64,000 bases of DNA from Liriodendron chinense (GCA_003013855.2 PVNU02002353.1:3154042-3218041); one strand, 5' to 3'; positions 45,233-55,799 are shown, counted from the first letter of the stretch. Numbers and translations are program-made. Notes: generated by a model not told the origin, from the letters alone.

Positions 45233-45399
45233 AGTGTTGGGTAGCAGACCACTTCATAAGATTGGTATTTAGTGCTTATGAAAAAATGTAGTGGTTGGGA
45301 CTGATATAGGTGTAGTTTCTCACTTCTCATATCCTATTGGACATTGGAGCTGAGGGATTTCGGTGACTGACATTTTCCAAGACCTTGTTATGTTTCAGC

Positions 45400-45640
45400 G
45401 ATCAACTTGATCAAGAGGACATACCCTTCAACAAAAGAAAAAGAAGAAGAAGAAGAAAAAGAAGAAGAAGAAGAAGAAGAAGAAAGAAAGAAAGAAAAGA
45501 AAAGAAAAGAAAAGAAAAGAAAGAAAGGGGAGGGAAAAAAAAAAAAAAACCTCGATAAAGAGGACGTACACTTCAGGAAAAGAAGAAGAAGAAGAAACCT
45601 TGATAAAGAGGACATACCTGCCCAAAAAGAAAACCCTCTT
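45400..45640. repeat. Purine-strand GAA/AAAG expansion with three flanking direct repeats
   Basis: Directly downstream of the PPR gene, GATCAAGAGGACATACCCTT (45409), GATAAAGAGGACGTACACTT (45554) and GATAAAGAGGACATACC (45602) repeat, each followed by GAA-rich DNA. Between them is about 115 bp of almost pure purine (45433-45549). Possibly in the 3' UTR of the PPR transcript. Confidence 0.8.
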
Positions 45641-47150
45641 CAGGAGGACTTGCACAAATCCTGTTCACACAATTCTACAGGCTGATCTGTTAATTCAACT
45701 GGATGAAATCAAATGAGCAGCTGGTTCTTCTGTACAGGTAAACATTTCTACTGCAACTAGTTGTGCTATTGCTCATGGAATTCTTCATATGATATGCCAG
45801 CTTGTTTGATTATTTGCTTATGAAATCATCCATCTTCTGCATTTTTTTTATCTTTAGCTTTGGTCCATTTATGGTGGGTATTTCATTCATTTTCATTGAT
45901 CCTTCAACACCCTAACAAAGTATATTTTGAAAGATACATGTATGGAAATGATTAGTTAAAGAATAAAGGGATTTGATTAGCCAAATTCATTTTCCTTTCT
46001 GCTGATTTCATGACACTCAACTTCAACATTTTCTTTAATGAGAGCTTGGTTTGGTTACTGCAACAACATCATTGTCATTGTTCTAGCATATATCTATTGG
46101 GTTGTAGACATTGAGCTCCATTAATAGCCATAGCCAAATTTGTACGAGTCCCTACTAGTGTAAGTCTGTAAGATTTTAATTTTTACTCTGCAGCTGGAAA
46201 TGAAGAGCCTTTCCTTCTTCTTTTTTTCTTTTTTTTTTTGAGGATTATGAAGACCTTTTCCTTGTCTACCTCGTTTTGAAAAAAAAAAAAAAAAAATTTT
46301 ACCTAATCAGATTTTATCAAGACTAAAGAGACTTGATTTGGTCAAGACCTGGATGACTTCAATTTAGTTGACTCAACAAACCCTAGAAAACTATATAAAA
46401 AAAAAGCCACTAAAAATCAGCTTAATCACCAAGACTCTGCATATTTATAATATTTAATATTAAAATATTATGGAGACTTGATATTCAAGATTGGAAGAAA
46501 AAAAAAAAATCTCAACTAATGCATAACTATGTTTTCCACATTCCCATATACTGCAAGATTCCCAACAAAAAAAAAAAGAAAAAAAAAAAAAGAACTCGAC
46601 TACAGTATAACTATGTTTTCCAAAATCGCATATGATTTTCTGCAACTTCTGCCCGCCGTCTTTCTTGTTATATGCAATAGCAACTCAATGATGGGGTTCA
46701 TCTAGGTGGATTGGGTGAAACCAAGCATCTTAATCAATATCTAATCAATATAGATACAACTATACAAACTGCATGGGATGAACATTGATTGATGGTGTGA
46801 TCAGTGGTTTCAATGCTTCTGGTCACACGTTATCGACTTTCATAGACAGCTTAGCAGACCTGTCCATGCAAACACTCAACTAACACAAAACTGTGCTATT
46901 GAGTCATCCACAAAACTTTGTAGGTTCTTTTAGTCTCAGTATCACCAACCCACACATATCTACTACATGCAATCAAAGATGAGGTATAAAGGGGGGAAAA
47001 TCTAATTGGAAGTTGGGTCGTTTAGAGTATCTGATTAGCTCAAATAACAGGAGAGCATCATTTGGCTGTCGAATCATGGTGTCACTTCTAAAAAGTAAAC
47101 CCTGAGCAAATGGCAGACATTCTTGGGTCTCTATTATAGGTGGGTAAAAA
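45641..47150. other. Intergenic DNA, no gene recognised
   Basis: Poly(A) or poly(T) stretches lie at 46220-46240, 46279-46296, 46498-46509 and 46568-46592. Around 46480-46640 a unit ACTCGACTACAGTATAACTATG / CTCAACTAATGCATAACTATG with TTTTCCACATTCCCATAT occurs twice. No gene. Confidence 0.4.
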
Positions 47151-47155
47151 TAGGA

Positions 47156-47384
47156 TTCAACCGAGCTCGGATTAAGTACTACCCGAGCTTGTGCAAAGCT
47201 CAGGACAGGCTTGACGTGTCATGTCTGTATTGGTGGAGAGCACGTTGTTAGAGGAGACTTGCCATGTCAGCAAGCTTGACACAAGCCTGTCACATCTGCT
47301 CTCCACCAATATAGACGTGACACGTCAAGCCTGTCCCGAGCTCTACACAGGCTCAGGTAGTACCTAATCCGAGCTCGATTCAAC
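47156..47384. mobile_element. Long perfect-type hairpin (87-bp arms)
   Basis: Arms at 47156-47242 and 47298-47384 are inverted copies with only about ten differences: GAGCTCGGATTAAGTACTAC against the complement of GTAGTACCTAATCCGAGCTC, and GGACAGGCTTGACGTGTCA against TGACACGTCAAGCCTGTCC. The loop is 55 bp. Non-coding; probably a foldback MITE unrelated to the main family. Confidence 0.85.
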
Positions 47385-47655
47385 CGGGCCTGTTTGGCTG
47401 GTGGGAGTATGAATACTAGGAGTGGTCAATCCAAGATTAGCCAATCTTTTGCTTGTTTGTCATTTTAGACTGGGAGTCGCAAATCTTGGAATTTGTAAAT
47501 CTGTTGTCTGGTTGGTATTCTTAGAGTGGGGTCTTAACTGGAATTTTTGGTTTGGTATTGGAAATACTTTATGGTGAGGAATATAAAAAAAACTAAGTTC
47601 CTGTGATATAGAAATTCATTAGTCTTATGAGGTATAGGGTTGGTACCATTACTAA

Positions 47656-49449
47656 GGGGGCGTTTGGCATCTGTACAAATAAGAGCTTATTGGCTTATTT
47701 CTAAAAAAAATAAGCTTTTAGACTGTTTGGTAAAAGTCTGATCAAGTGCTTATTTATTTAGATAGTAGCAAATAAGCTCTAATTTAATAAGTTGGGGAGG
47801 GGTTACTTTTTGAAACGGAGCTTATTTGGCTTAAGTGGGTAGACATTTTGGACTAATTTTTTGACAAGTTTGTCCTTAAACTTTTCAAGTAATTCCCATA
47901 TTACCCTCTCCTCATCTCTTTACAATTTCTTCAAGGTAGGCCCACATGATGAATGAGTACCCATAGTGAAGGTGGGCCCCACATGATGAATGGCCCATAT
48001 CAAAGGTGGGCCTACATAATGCACGGTTACATTAAAGGTGAGCCCCACACGATGGATGGCCTACTTCAAAGTGTGGCCTTGCATGATGAATGATCCACAT
48101 CAAGCCGGCCCTACCTAATGATGGTCCACATCAAAGGTGGGACCCACATGATGGATGGTGGACATTGAATGTGGGACCACATGATGGAAGGTTGACATTA
48201 AAGGTGGGCCCACATGATGAATGACCCATATTGAAGGTTGGGCCCCACATGAGATGAACAGTCCATAGCAAAGGTGGGACTTACATGATGGATGGTGGAC
48301 ATCAAAGGTGGGTCCCACATGATGGACTATCCACATCAAGTGGGCCCCACATGATAGATGGTCCACAGCAAAGGTGGGACCCACATGATGGATGGTCCAC
48401 ATCAAAGGTAGGATCCACGTGATGGATGTTGGATATTGAATGTGGGACCACATGATGGATGGTCGACATCAAAGGTGGGTCCCACATGATGGAATATCCA
48501 CATCAAGTGGGCCCCACATGATAGTGATCCACAACAAAGGTGGGACCCAGATGATGGATGGTGGACATCAAAGATGGGCCCCTCATGATGAACAACTCAT
48601 ATTGAAGTGGGGCCCCACATCAAGGTGGGCCCTGATAATGAAAGGTTCACATCAAAGGTGGGCCCCACATGATAGATGGCCCAACACGACAGAACATGAA
48701 CATCAAGTGGATCCCATTTGATGGACAATCCACGTCAAAGGTGGGACCCACATGATGGATGATGGTCATTGAAGGTGGGCCCACATAATGGTCAGTTGAT
48801 ATCAAAGATGGGCCCACATGATGAATGACCCATAATGAAGGTGGAGCCCACACAATGAATGGTCCACATCAAGGTGGGCCCACATGACGGATGGCCCACA
48901 TAAAAGTGCGGCCCCTCATAGTGGACAATTCACATCAAGTGGGCCCCACCTAATGGACCGTCCACATCCAAGGTCCCTCATGATAGATGACCCATATCCA
49001 AAGTGGGCCGTATGATGGATGGTCCACATAGAAGGTGCACTCCACACGATGCATGGTGGATATCAAAAGTGGGCCCCACATGATGGACAATCCACTTCAA
49101 ATGTAGGGCCCACACTGTAGACACATCAAATGATGGGTGATGGGTAGTCAACATTGAGGGGTCCCACATAAAAGACAATTAGCATTGATGTTGGGCCCAC
49201 ATGATGGACTGTCCTCCAAGACAAACATTTGGATTGCTCTTACATTAAAGCTGTTGTAATCTTTAAAAATGACGTCTACGACCCTTAAAAAAAGCTCTTA
49301 TTTGAAAGTTTTACCAAACATGCTTATTTTAAATAAGAGCTTTTTTTTTTAGATTTTACCAAACGAGCTTATTTAAAACCAGGGCTAGAATAAGAAGGAC
49401 TAATTGAAGTGGCTCTTATTGAATTAGAGTAGAGATGCCAAACGGGCCC
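47656..49449. mobile_element. Tourist/PIF-like element containing a minisatellite
   Basis: Flanked by TAA on both sides (47653-47655 and 49450-49452). The tips GGGGGCGTTTGGCATCTGTA and AGAGATGCCAAACGGGCCC are inverted repeats, continued by AATAAGAGC and GCTCTTATT; further in, TTTGGTAAAA and TTTTACCAAAC also pair. The TAA duplication and GTTTGGC-type tip fit PIF/Harbinger. Its arms (to about 47930 and from about 49215) enclose 1.28 kb of tandem repeat. Confidence 0.75.
47935..49212. repeat. Minisatellite of ~32-35-bp GTGGGCCCCACATGATGGATGG units
   Basis: Roughly 37 diverged tandem units of the form AAAGGTGGGCCCCACATGAT then GGATGGTCCACATC. Adjacent units differ at several positions; higher-order similarity is visible (for example 48300-48420 resembles 48470-48560). 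The reading frames through it are repeat shadows. Confidence 0.85.
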
Positions 49450-49569
49450 TAAGGGATACATAGGATTCAGCCCTATAATGTAGAAGCAAAAATTGTTCCC
49501 ATCTAATATAATCTTTAAACATTTTTGGTTAGTACTATGAGAAGGGATTTTTAGCATCAGAGCTAGGGG

Positions 49570-49763
49570 TTACATTTATTGAGTTAATTCCAAAAAACGA
49601 AGGTGTGGAATGTAAGGGATTTTAGACCCACTAATCCTTTGAGGGGGCCTTATAAGATCTTGGTGAAAGTGTTGGCAGCTAGATTTCGAGCAATTATCAG
49701 AGAGGTAATTTTCAATTCACAAGGGGCTTTTGTGGTAATCTTTTGGTTTTTAATAATATCGTC

Positions 49764-49799
<36 letters not shown>

Positions 49800-50150
49800 G
49801 GTAGATAGTGGATGGTGCATTGGTGGCTCTCGAATGTATTGAATCATGCAATAGGAAAGGATCGAAAGGGGTCATTTGCAATCTGGATGTTGAAAAAGCT
49901 CATGACCATTTGGATTAGGATTTTCTTGATTATATGCTTCGGTTGTTGAGTTGTGGGGAGAAGTGGTATTCTTGGATTCGGGCATGCTTTAATGTTGGTC
50001 TTGATAAATGGCTCTCCAAATGGTTATTTTTCAGCTTCTAGAGGGTTGCGGCAGGGGGATCCTTTTTCTCCTTATTTGTTTGTGGTGTGATAGAGGCTTT
50101 AAGAGCATGTGTGATTCGGGGTATTGGTAATTTACCTTCACAATGCATTT
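49570..50150 (+). pseudogene. LINE reverse transcriptase fragment with a poly(A) mini-insertion
   Basis: The RT palm start is readable: FIELIPKNEGVE, DFRPTNPLRGPYKILVKVLA and NSQGAFV, then after an insertion IVDGALVALECIES, GVICNLDVEKAHDHLD, WYSWIRACFN, LINGSPNGYFSASRGLRQGD and PFSPYLFVV. These are the classical plant L1 blocks (YKI, GAFV, LRQGDPLSPYLF). The YxDD catalytic box is not reached. Between GAFV and the next block are about 35 bp plus a 27-base A-run (49770-49796). Several stops make it non-functional. Confidence 0.85.
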
Positions 50151-50254
50151 ATTCCTTAGCAAGGCAAAATTCAAAAACTGTCATTGCAAGATGTTGACAT
50201 CTACGGCTTTTGGTAGGTTCGGACTCCAAAAACGAGGCAGAGACCTATGGGCCC

Positions 50255-50352
50255 CACCATGATGTATGTGTTTTATCCATGCCGCCCATTCATTATGCTA
50301 GATAATTTTAGGACATGAGCCCAAAAATGAGGAAGATCCAATGCTCAAGTGG
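50255..50352. mobile_element. Left-arm fragment of a foldback element
   Basis: GGGCCCCACCATGATGTATG to CCAATGCTCAAGTGGG, then broken. Confidence 0.65.
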
Positions 50353-50400
50353 GTGTGGGTTTCAAAAAAAAAAGAAGTTGAAAGCATGCGGTTTATTTCC

Positions 50401-50978
50401 AGAGAGTTGCTGGTATTGGCTTGGTGTTGGTGCCTTGCTTTGTTATACAGTCATCTTCAGCATCCTCTTGACATTATCTTTGACTGGGCTCGATCGTGAG
50501 TGGTATTTTCTGTCTTTGGGAGCAATTTAAACTAGAAAAAGAGTTTCTTTGTTTTGTAAATATGGTTGCCGGACTTTCTTCTATGGTTTCGAAATTCCAT
50601 CCATTTGTATAGATCATTTTATGGCATGAGCCAAAGAATGAGGCAAATCTAAAGTTCAAGTGGAGCCCACCACAGAAAACAGTGGGGATAGTAACGCCCA
50701 CCGTTGAAACCTTCTTAAGGCTCACCATGATGTTTATTTGAGATCCAACCTGTTTATAAGTTAACACAGACATGGAATAAGGGAAAACACAAATATAAGC
50801 TTGATCGAAAACTTTTGTGGCCCAAAGAGGTTTTTAATGGTAGGCGTTCAATCCCTACAGTGTTCTGTGGTGGGATCCACTTGAATTTTGGATCTGACTC
50901 ATTCTTTGGCTCATGCCGTGAAATGATCTCTCCAAAAGGATGGACGGTGTGGATAAAACACATACATCATGGTGGGTC
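50401..50978 (+). repeat. Segmental duplicate, unit 1 left part
   Basis: Nearly identical to 54495-55072, beginning AGAGAGTTGCTGGTATTG. It contains a TMD1 exon remnant of the ABCG pseudogene and a foldback copy (about 50595-50978). It continues at 53790-54127 after the retroelement. Confidence 0.9.
50595..50978. mobile_element. Foldback element copy inside duplicate unit 1
   Basis: TAGATCATTTTATGGCATGA at left and TCATGCCGTGAAATGATCTC at right, with the loop GATCCAACCTGTTTATAAG. Its left tip is missing. The same copy lies in unit 2 at about 54690-55072, so it predates the duplication. The retroelement inserted at its right end. Confidence 0.75.
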
Positions 50979-51310
50979 TGACGTAGGATGCCCTAATTAT
51001 GATGCATGCTCATGAACTCATATAATCTAGCGGAAATAAAAGACAATAATAATGTAAAATCTAGCATCAATCATCATGAATTAAGAAAATCACACGGAGA
51101 CATGCAATGGAGCGAGTCATTCATCACAACCATGAAGTGTGAGATTCAATTATTGTTATGGTTGGATCCGACGAGAGATGGAAGCTCCCGATCTTGCATG
51201 GTCTTAACCCAATCGATCAATGGAGATTACTAATCCGAAGAATCAAAGGGTTTCTCGGATTAGGGATTCGAAAATTTGAGGGATTAGGGTTGGAGATCAA
51301 TTCTCAGATT
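50979..51310 (-). repeat. LTR piece, left, same orientation as pol
   Basis: TGACGTAGGATGCCCTAATT onwards; the outer end is the U5-type end (complement of TTTATTTCCGCT...CA). The LTR may extend to about 51470. Confidence 0.65.
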
Positions 51311-51717
51311 TTGATCATATGAAATAAACAAATAAGGATTTGAAGTAATGCTAATAGGAAATAGATTACCTTGAAGAAATTAGAGGGGCACAAGAAGAAA
51401 AGAGAAGAACGAGATCAAGGAAGAAGAAGAAGCACCATGAGAGAGAGAGAGGGGGGAGGGAGGCAACCAAAGGTTTGCTTTTTTTCATTAATCAACAAGT
51501 AATCTCGTTTTTAGGGCTGAGCCTTCTTAAGTAACCAATAAGAAAACATGAAAATACTAAAATACCCTTAAAATTAAGCAAAAACGGAACTTAAAACAAA
51601 TTGCGCAAAAGTTAAGGCGCTCGGGCGCCCGAAGACGTCCAAAAACGTCCTACACATGTGTCCTCCCAATGTGGGGTCTTCAATGTGTCAAATCACGTGT
51701 AGGGTCTTCAATGCTCC

Positions 51718-53484
51718 TCAATAGTCACCTAGCCACAAGAAAGATGCTTTTGGTGGGTGCTTTCTTCGTTGGTAGACTTTAAAAGGACTTGTGTCCTCAT
51801 CAACTCCCCTTGGGTGAGAAGAACTCGACTCCGACGAGTTAAAGCTCTTGTGACGCTCTAGCAAGTCTGGATCAACGCTCTGCAACTCTTCTTCAGTCAA
51901 CCATGTAGATTTTGACGGTGGTTTGTTCTTCCATTTGACAAGGTATCTTTAAAAACCTCTTATCTCTCATAGAAACAATCTCTTCATCCATGATTTCCTC
52001 AATCTCTTCTTTGCGAATAATGGGTGGAGGAAGGGGTGGAGTAGGTTGTGAAGAAAACTCAGAGAAAAACCATGAAAGGGACGAGGGATCAATGGTAGAA
52101 TTAGGGGAACGGACCTAGATCCTCCACATTAAATGTGGGATTAATGCCCATTTCAGGTGGAAGGTCGATCCGGTACGCGTTGGACCCAATTTTCTGCAAT
52201 AGTTTGAATGGTCCAGCACTACGCGCTGGTAATTTCTTAGCGGAACCCTGTGAGTACCGCTCTGGCCTTATCCTCACCATTACAGTCTCCTTCCTCAAAG
52301 TCTTGTAATCTACGAAGAGAGTCAGCTGAATATTTATAACTGATCCGCTGTCTAATATGTATATGCAATTCATGAATGTGTCGTGCAAATGCATCGACGG
52401 ACTCTGGAGACCTTTGGATGACAGACATGGGTGAAGCTAAAGGACGCTCTGAAAAATCAACGAACTGGAAATAAACAATCATATGGAAATAAACAATCCT
52501 ATGACCTAGAACTTGGAAAACTGAAATAAAAGGACACTTCTCATGGGTGACACATAATTTCTCATTATAAGTATTATAAACAAGGATGATTTTCAGGTAT
52601 CCCAACACTTGAGAACACACACTATTAATGTCTTGAGTAGATCTTGGCATCAGCCATTATGTCCAAAATGTCATTAAGATGCTAGATAGGGACTCTGGCC
52701 ATCATATCCACCATGAAGTGAACACGTCGTAAGGTGGCATGCCACTTGACTAAAGCTTTGTGGACGGCCAGGATATGCCCACATGTGCGTCAATGCCATC
52801 ATTTTTTAAAGTGAAAAGGGCAGAATTGGCACACAAAACAAAACTCCAACTCAAACTTTCCTTATTGAATTCTTCCCCGAGAAGTTTATCAAATTGATGC
52901 TGCAATTCTATATTTTCTGCGGGGTTCACCTGGTATGGAGGAAAGCTTGATAGGACCGACCCAGGGACAAGATCAATTGTGTGCTGAATGTCCCATTTGG
53001 GTGAAAATTTATCCCATAAATCATCTGGTGGGATATCACAAGTTATGCGGGTGTCTACTATCATATCCTCACTAGTTTCCTTTTCAAATTCATTTGTGTG
53101 CATTATGGTAAGAGACTTAGATTGAGACTCTACATCACTTAAGTCACACATGACATCTGGAAGTGGTGCGGTCTCAATTTCTTCGACCTTTTCATCACTA
53201 GCACACACTTCGTCATTCTCAACGATGATGAGCGATGCCTCAATTTCTTCCATTTCTTCACTACTGACGTTAGGCACGTACTCTTCCACTTCATAAACAA
53301 CCTGATGAGATTCTTCCAACTGGCCATTCACCAAGGTATTATCTCGCTTCCAAGGAAATATAATTGGTGTTAAACACTCCAATTGTTCATAAGCCGAGAT
53401 TTCTTTAATTATGAGTTGGCCTACTTTAATGGTCACATGGACCCACAAACATTCCTTGATCGGCTTGAAGACTTGGACCTCCAA
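51718..53484 (-). pseudogene. Chromovirus pol remnants (RT start, integrase end, chromodomain)
   Basis: Minus strand, in order: a 244-residue frame with an acidic spacer, then DIQHTIDLVPGSVLSSFPPY and LLGEEFNKESLSWS, the block just before RT; a decayed RT piece (HLNDILDIMADAKIYS; ILVYNTYNEKLCVTHEKCPF); then, after a large deletion removing the RT core, RNase H and integrase core, PESVDAFARHIHELH and VMVRIRPERYSQGSAKKLPA, the integrase C-terminal domain; a frameshifted chromodomain (IEEIMDEEIVSMRDK, TEEELQSVDPDLLERHKSF) and the Ser-rich tail NSSESSSSHPRGVDED. Chromodomains direct such elements to heterochromatin. Non-functional: catalytic centres are missing and the frame is broken several times. 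Confidence 0.8.
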
Positions 53485-53789
53485 TTTCTCAAATTTTCAA
53501 TTCCCCAATCCGAGAAATCCTTTGATCCATCGGACTAGTGAACCCCATTGTTCGATTGGTTGATGACCATGCAAGATCGGGAGGTTTCATTCCTCGCCGG
53601 ATCCAACCTATGCATTATTTGAATTTCTTACTTTGTGGTTGTGATGATGGCCCGCTTCATTGCACGCCTCTTTGTGATTTTCTTAGTTTATGATAGTACA
53701 TATTGAATTTTTAGATTGTTATTGTCTTTTATTTCCGCTGATTCATATGTGTTCATGAGCATGCATAATAATTAGGGCATCCGGCATCA
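53485..53789 (+). repeat. LTR piece, right, inverted relative to pol
   Basis: Ends TAGGGCATCCGGCATCA and matches the left LTR piece only as its reverse complement. Pol coding sequence begins at once inside it, with no primer-binding site between. Confidence 0.7.
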
Positions 53790-54127
53790 GGGCCCCACAG
53801 AATGTGCACTTCAGTAGCGGAACTCGCTACTGTCAAGTTCAGTAGCTAATCCGCGTCCGTTATGTCTAAAGTGCTTTGAAGGATGGATCAGAAAAGGAAA
53901 GTCTAGTTGTTGAGCTTCGACCGTATATGAAAAATCAGGCAAATTTACAGGTTTTCAAGAATTCATTATGTTAGTACTCGTTTTGTTCCCAGAGTTTGGC
54001 TTGACTTTGCTTTCCCTCTCTAACTCCAGCTCTGGTTCAGGGGTAAATGGTAAGTACAAAAGAGGGATGGTTCTTCATGTGCTTCGGTTATATCAATTAC
54101 TCGTGTATGTGCCTGTGATATGTCCAT
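53790..54127 (+). repeat. Segmental duplicate, unit 1 right part
   Basis: Matches 55068-55408 (CACTTCAGTAGCGG, GCGTCCGTTATGTCT, AAGAGGGATGGTTCTTC) with few differences, then ends where a foldback copy starts. Confidence 0.9.
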
Positions 54128-54129
54128 AA

Positions 54130-54465
54130 TCTCAGATGGACCATACTACAGGAAACAGTTATGATTAACCACTAAAAAAATTTTATGAGCCACAAAAGTT
54201 TTGGATCAAGTTGATATTTGTGTGTTCCCTTCATCCAGGTCTCTGTGACCTTACCAACAGGTTGAATGGCAAATAAACATTAATGGTGGACCCTAGGAAT
54301 TTTTTAATGGTGAGCTTTCAATGACCACTATTTCCTGTGTTGTGGTCCACCTGAGATTTTTATATACTTATTTTTCGAGCCATGCTATAAAATCAGCTGG
54401 AAAAATGAATGGACGGAGTCGATATACAACACATACATCGAGGTGGGCCCCACGGTCAGGGAAGC
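54130..54465. mobile_element. Foldback element copy between the duplicate units, left arm shortened
   Basis: It begins inside the left arm (ATCTCAGATGGACCATACTA) and has loop and right arm ending GTGGGCCCCACGGTCAGGG. Another scrap of left arm (CAAAGCTCAAGTGGACCAC) lies at 54471-54492. Confidence 0.7.
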
Positions 54466-54494
54466 ATGTCCAAAGCTCAAGTGGACCACACCAC

Positions 54495-55408
54495 AGAGAG
54501 TTGCTGGTATTGACTTGGTGTTGGTGCCTTGCTTTGTTATACAGCCATCTTCAGCATCCTCTTGACATTATCTTTGACTGGGCTCGATCGTGAGTGGTAT
54601 TTTCTGTCTTTGGGAGCAGATTAAACTAGAAAAGGAGTTTCTTTGTTTTGTAAATACGGCTGCCGGACTTTCTCCTATGGTTTCGAAATTCCATCCATTT
54701 GTATAGATCATTTTATGGCATGAGCCAAAGAATGAGGCAGATCTAAAGTTCAAGTGGAGCCCACCACAGAAAACAGTGGGGATAGTGACGCCCACCGTTG
54801 AAAAATTCTTAAGGCTCACCATGATGTTTATTTGAGATCCAACCTGTTTATAAGTTAACACAGACATGGAATAAGGGAAAACACAAATATAAGCTTGATC
54901 GAAAACTTCTGTGGCCCAAAGAGGTTTTTAATGGTAGGCGTTCAATCCCTACTGTGTTATGTGGTGGGATCCACTTGAATTTTGGATCTGACTCATTCTT
55001 TGGCTCATGCCGTGAAATGATCTCTCCAAATGGATGGACGGTGTGGATGAAACACATACATCGTGGTGGGCCACACAGAATGTGCACTTCAGTAGCGGGA
55101 CTCGCTACTGTCAAGTTCAGTAGCTAATCCGCGTCCGTTATGTCTGAAGTGCTCTGAAGGATGGATCAGAAAAGGGAAGTCTAGTTGTTGAGCTACGACC
55201 GTATATGAAAAATCAGGCAAATTTACAGGTTTTCAAGAATTCATTATGTTAGTACTTGATTTGTTCCCGGAGTCTGGCTTGACTTTGCTTTCCTTCTCAA
55301 ACTCCAGCTCTGGTTCAGGGGTAAATGGTAAGTACAAAAGAGGGATGGTTCTTCATGTGCTTCGGTTATATCAATTACTCTTGTATATGTGCCTGTGATA
55401 TGTCCATA
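54495..55408 (+). repeat. Segmental duplicate, unit 2 (without the retroelement)
   Basis: Collinear with unit 1. It keeps GGTGGGCCACACAGAATG at 55065-55082, the equivalent of the retroelement's target, so it serves as the empty site. Confidence 0.9.
54690..55072. mobile_element. Foldback element copy inside duplicate unit 2
   Basis: Same copy as 50595-50978, with the right arm complete to CATACATCGTGGTGGGCC. Confidence 0.75.
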
Positions 55409-55799
55409 CATCTCATTCCTACAAATGTTGCTGATTTAAAGAAGGTTGTCTGTGTTCCTTCCTATCGTATCAACAGTTGCTTGCAGGACCTGATGCAGCA
55501 AGGCATGTTAGAAGATCGATTGCAGTTGTTGGTAAATGTTACTAGAGCATTTAGGCCAGGAGTGCTTACGCCTTTGGTTGGAGTCATTCACGTTTTAGCT
55601 GGTAGAAGGAACTGGCAGACATGCAGAAGAGAGCATAACTATGTCTGATTACCTGAAAAACAAGGGAACATTTGCAAGAATCTCTGGTTAATGTGAACAG
55701 GATGACTTCCATTATCCATGCATGGCTGTTCGTGAATCACTTCTACTATCTGCATGGCTGCGGCTACCATCTTATGCTGACTTGGAAACATGAAGGGTA

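Larger units (their letters stand above)
50979..53789 (-). mobile_element. Degenerate Ty3/gypsy chromovirus with inverted LTR pieces
   Basis: 2,811 bp bounded by TGACG and CATCA (TG...CA) and a near-perfect 5-bp duplication (GGGTC at 50974-50978, GGGCC at 53790-53794). The outer about 310 bp at each end are inverted copies of each other (GATGCCCTAATTAT, CATGCTCATGAAC, AGCGGAAATAAAAGACAAT). Between them, on the minus strand, are remnants of pol. The corresponding site without the element is at about 55072. Confidence 0.8.
50390..55795 (+). pseudogene. PDR-type ABCG transporter pseudogene, duplicated and disrupted
   Basis: Pieces appear in the right order for a full-size ABCG/PDR pump (NBD1-TMD1-NBD2-TMD2): the end of TMD1, FPESCWYWLGVGALLCYTVI and FSILLTLSLT (about 50395-50495, again at 54495-54590), and the start of NBD2, MQQGMLEDRLQLL, AFRPGVLTPLVGV, VLAGRR (about 55485-55610), then, shifted, FARISG and MAVRESLLLSAWLRLPS (55660-55785). 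Such proteins export terpenoids, hormones or cuticle lipids across the plasma membrane. The Walker A segment expected between LVGV and VLAG is deleted, several frameshifts follow, and NBD1, the rest of NBD2 and TMD2 are missing. A segment of about 900 bp is present twice (50401-50978 plus 53790-54127, and 54495-55408), the first copy split by a retroelement. Family assignment is strong; the individual member cannot be named. Confidence 0.82.

Noticed and set aside
47990..49180. Several frames of 60-112 residues repeating IHHVGPTFDVDH-like text
   Set aside because: They are translations of the minisatellite in the Tourist-like element.
47935..49212. CRISPR-like array of regular repeats and spacers
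   Set aside because: Adjacent units are all variants of one ~34-bp sequence with no unique spacers, in a plant nuclear context.
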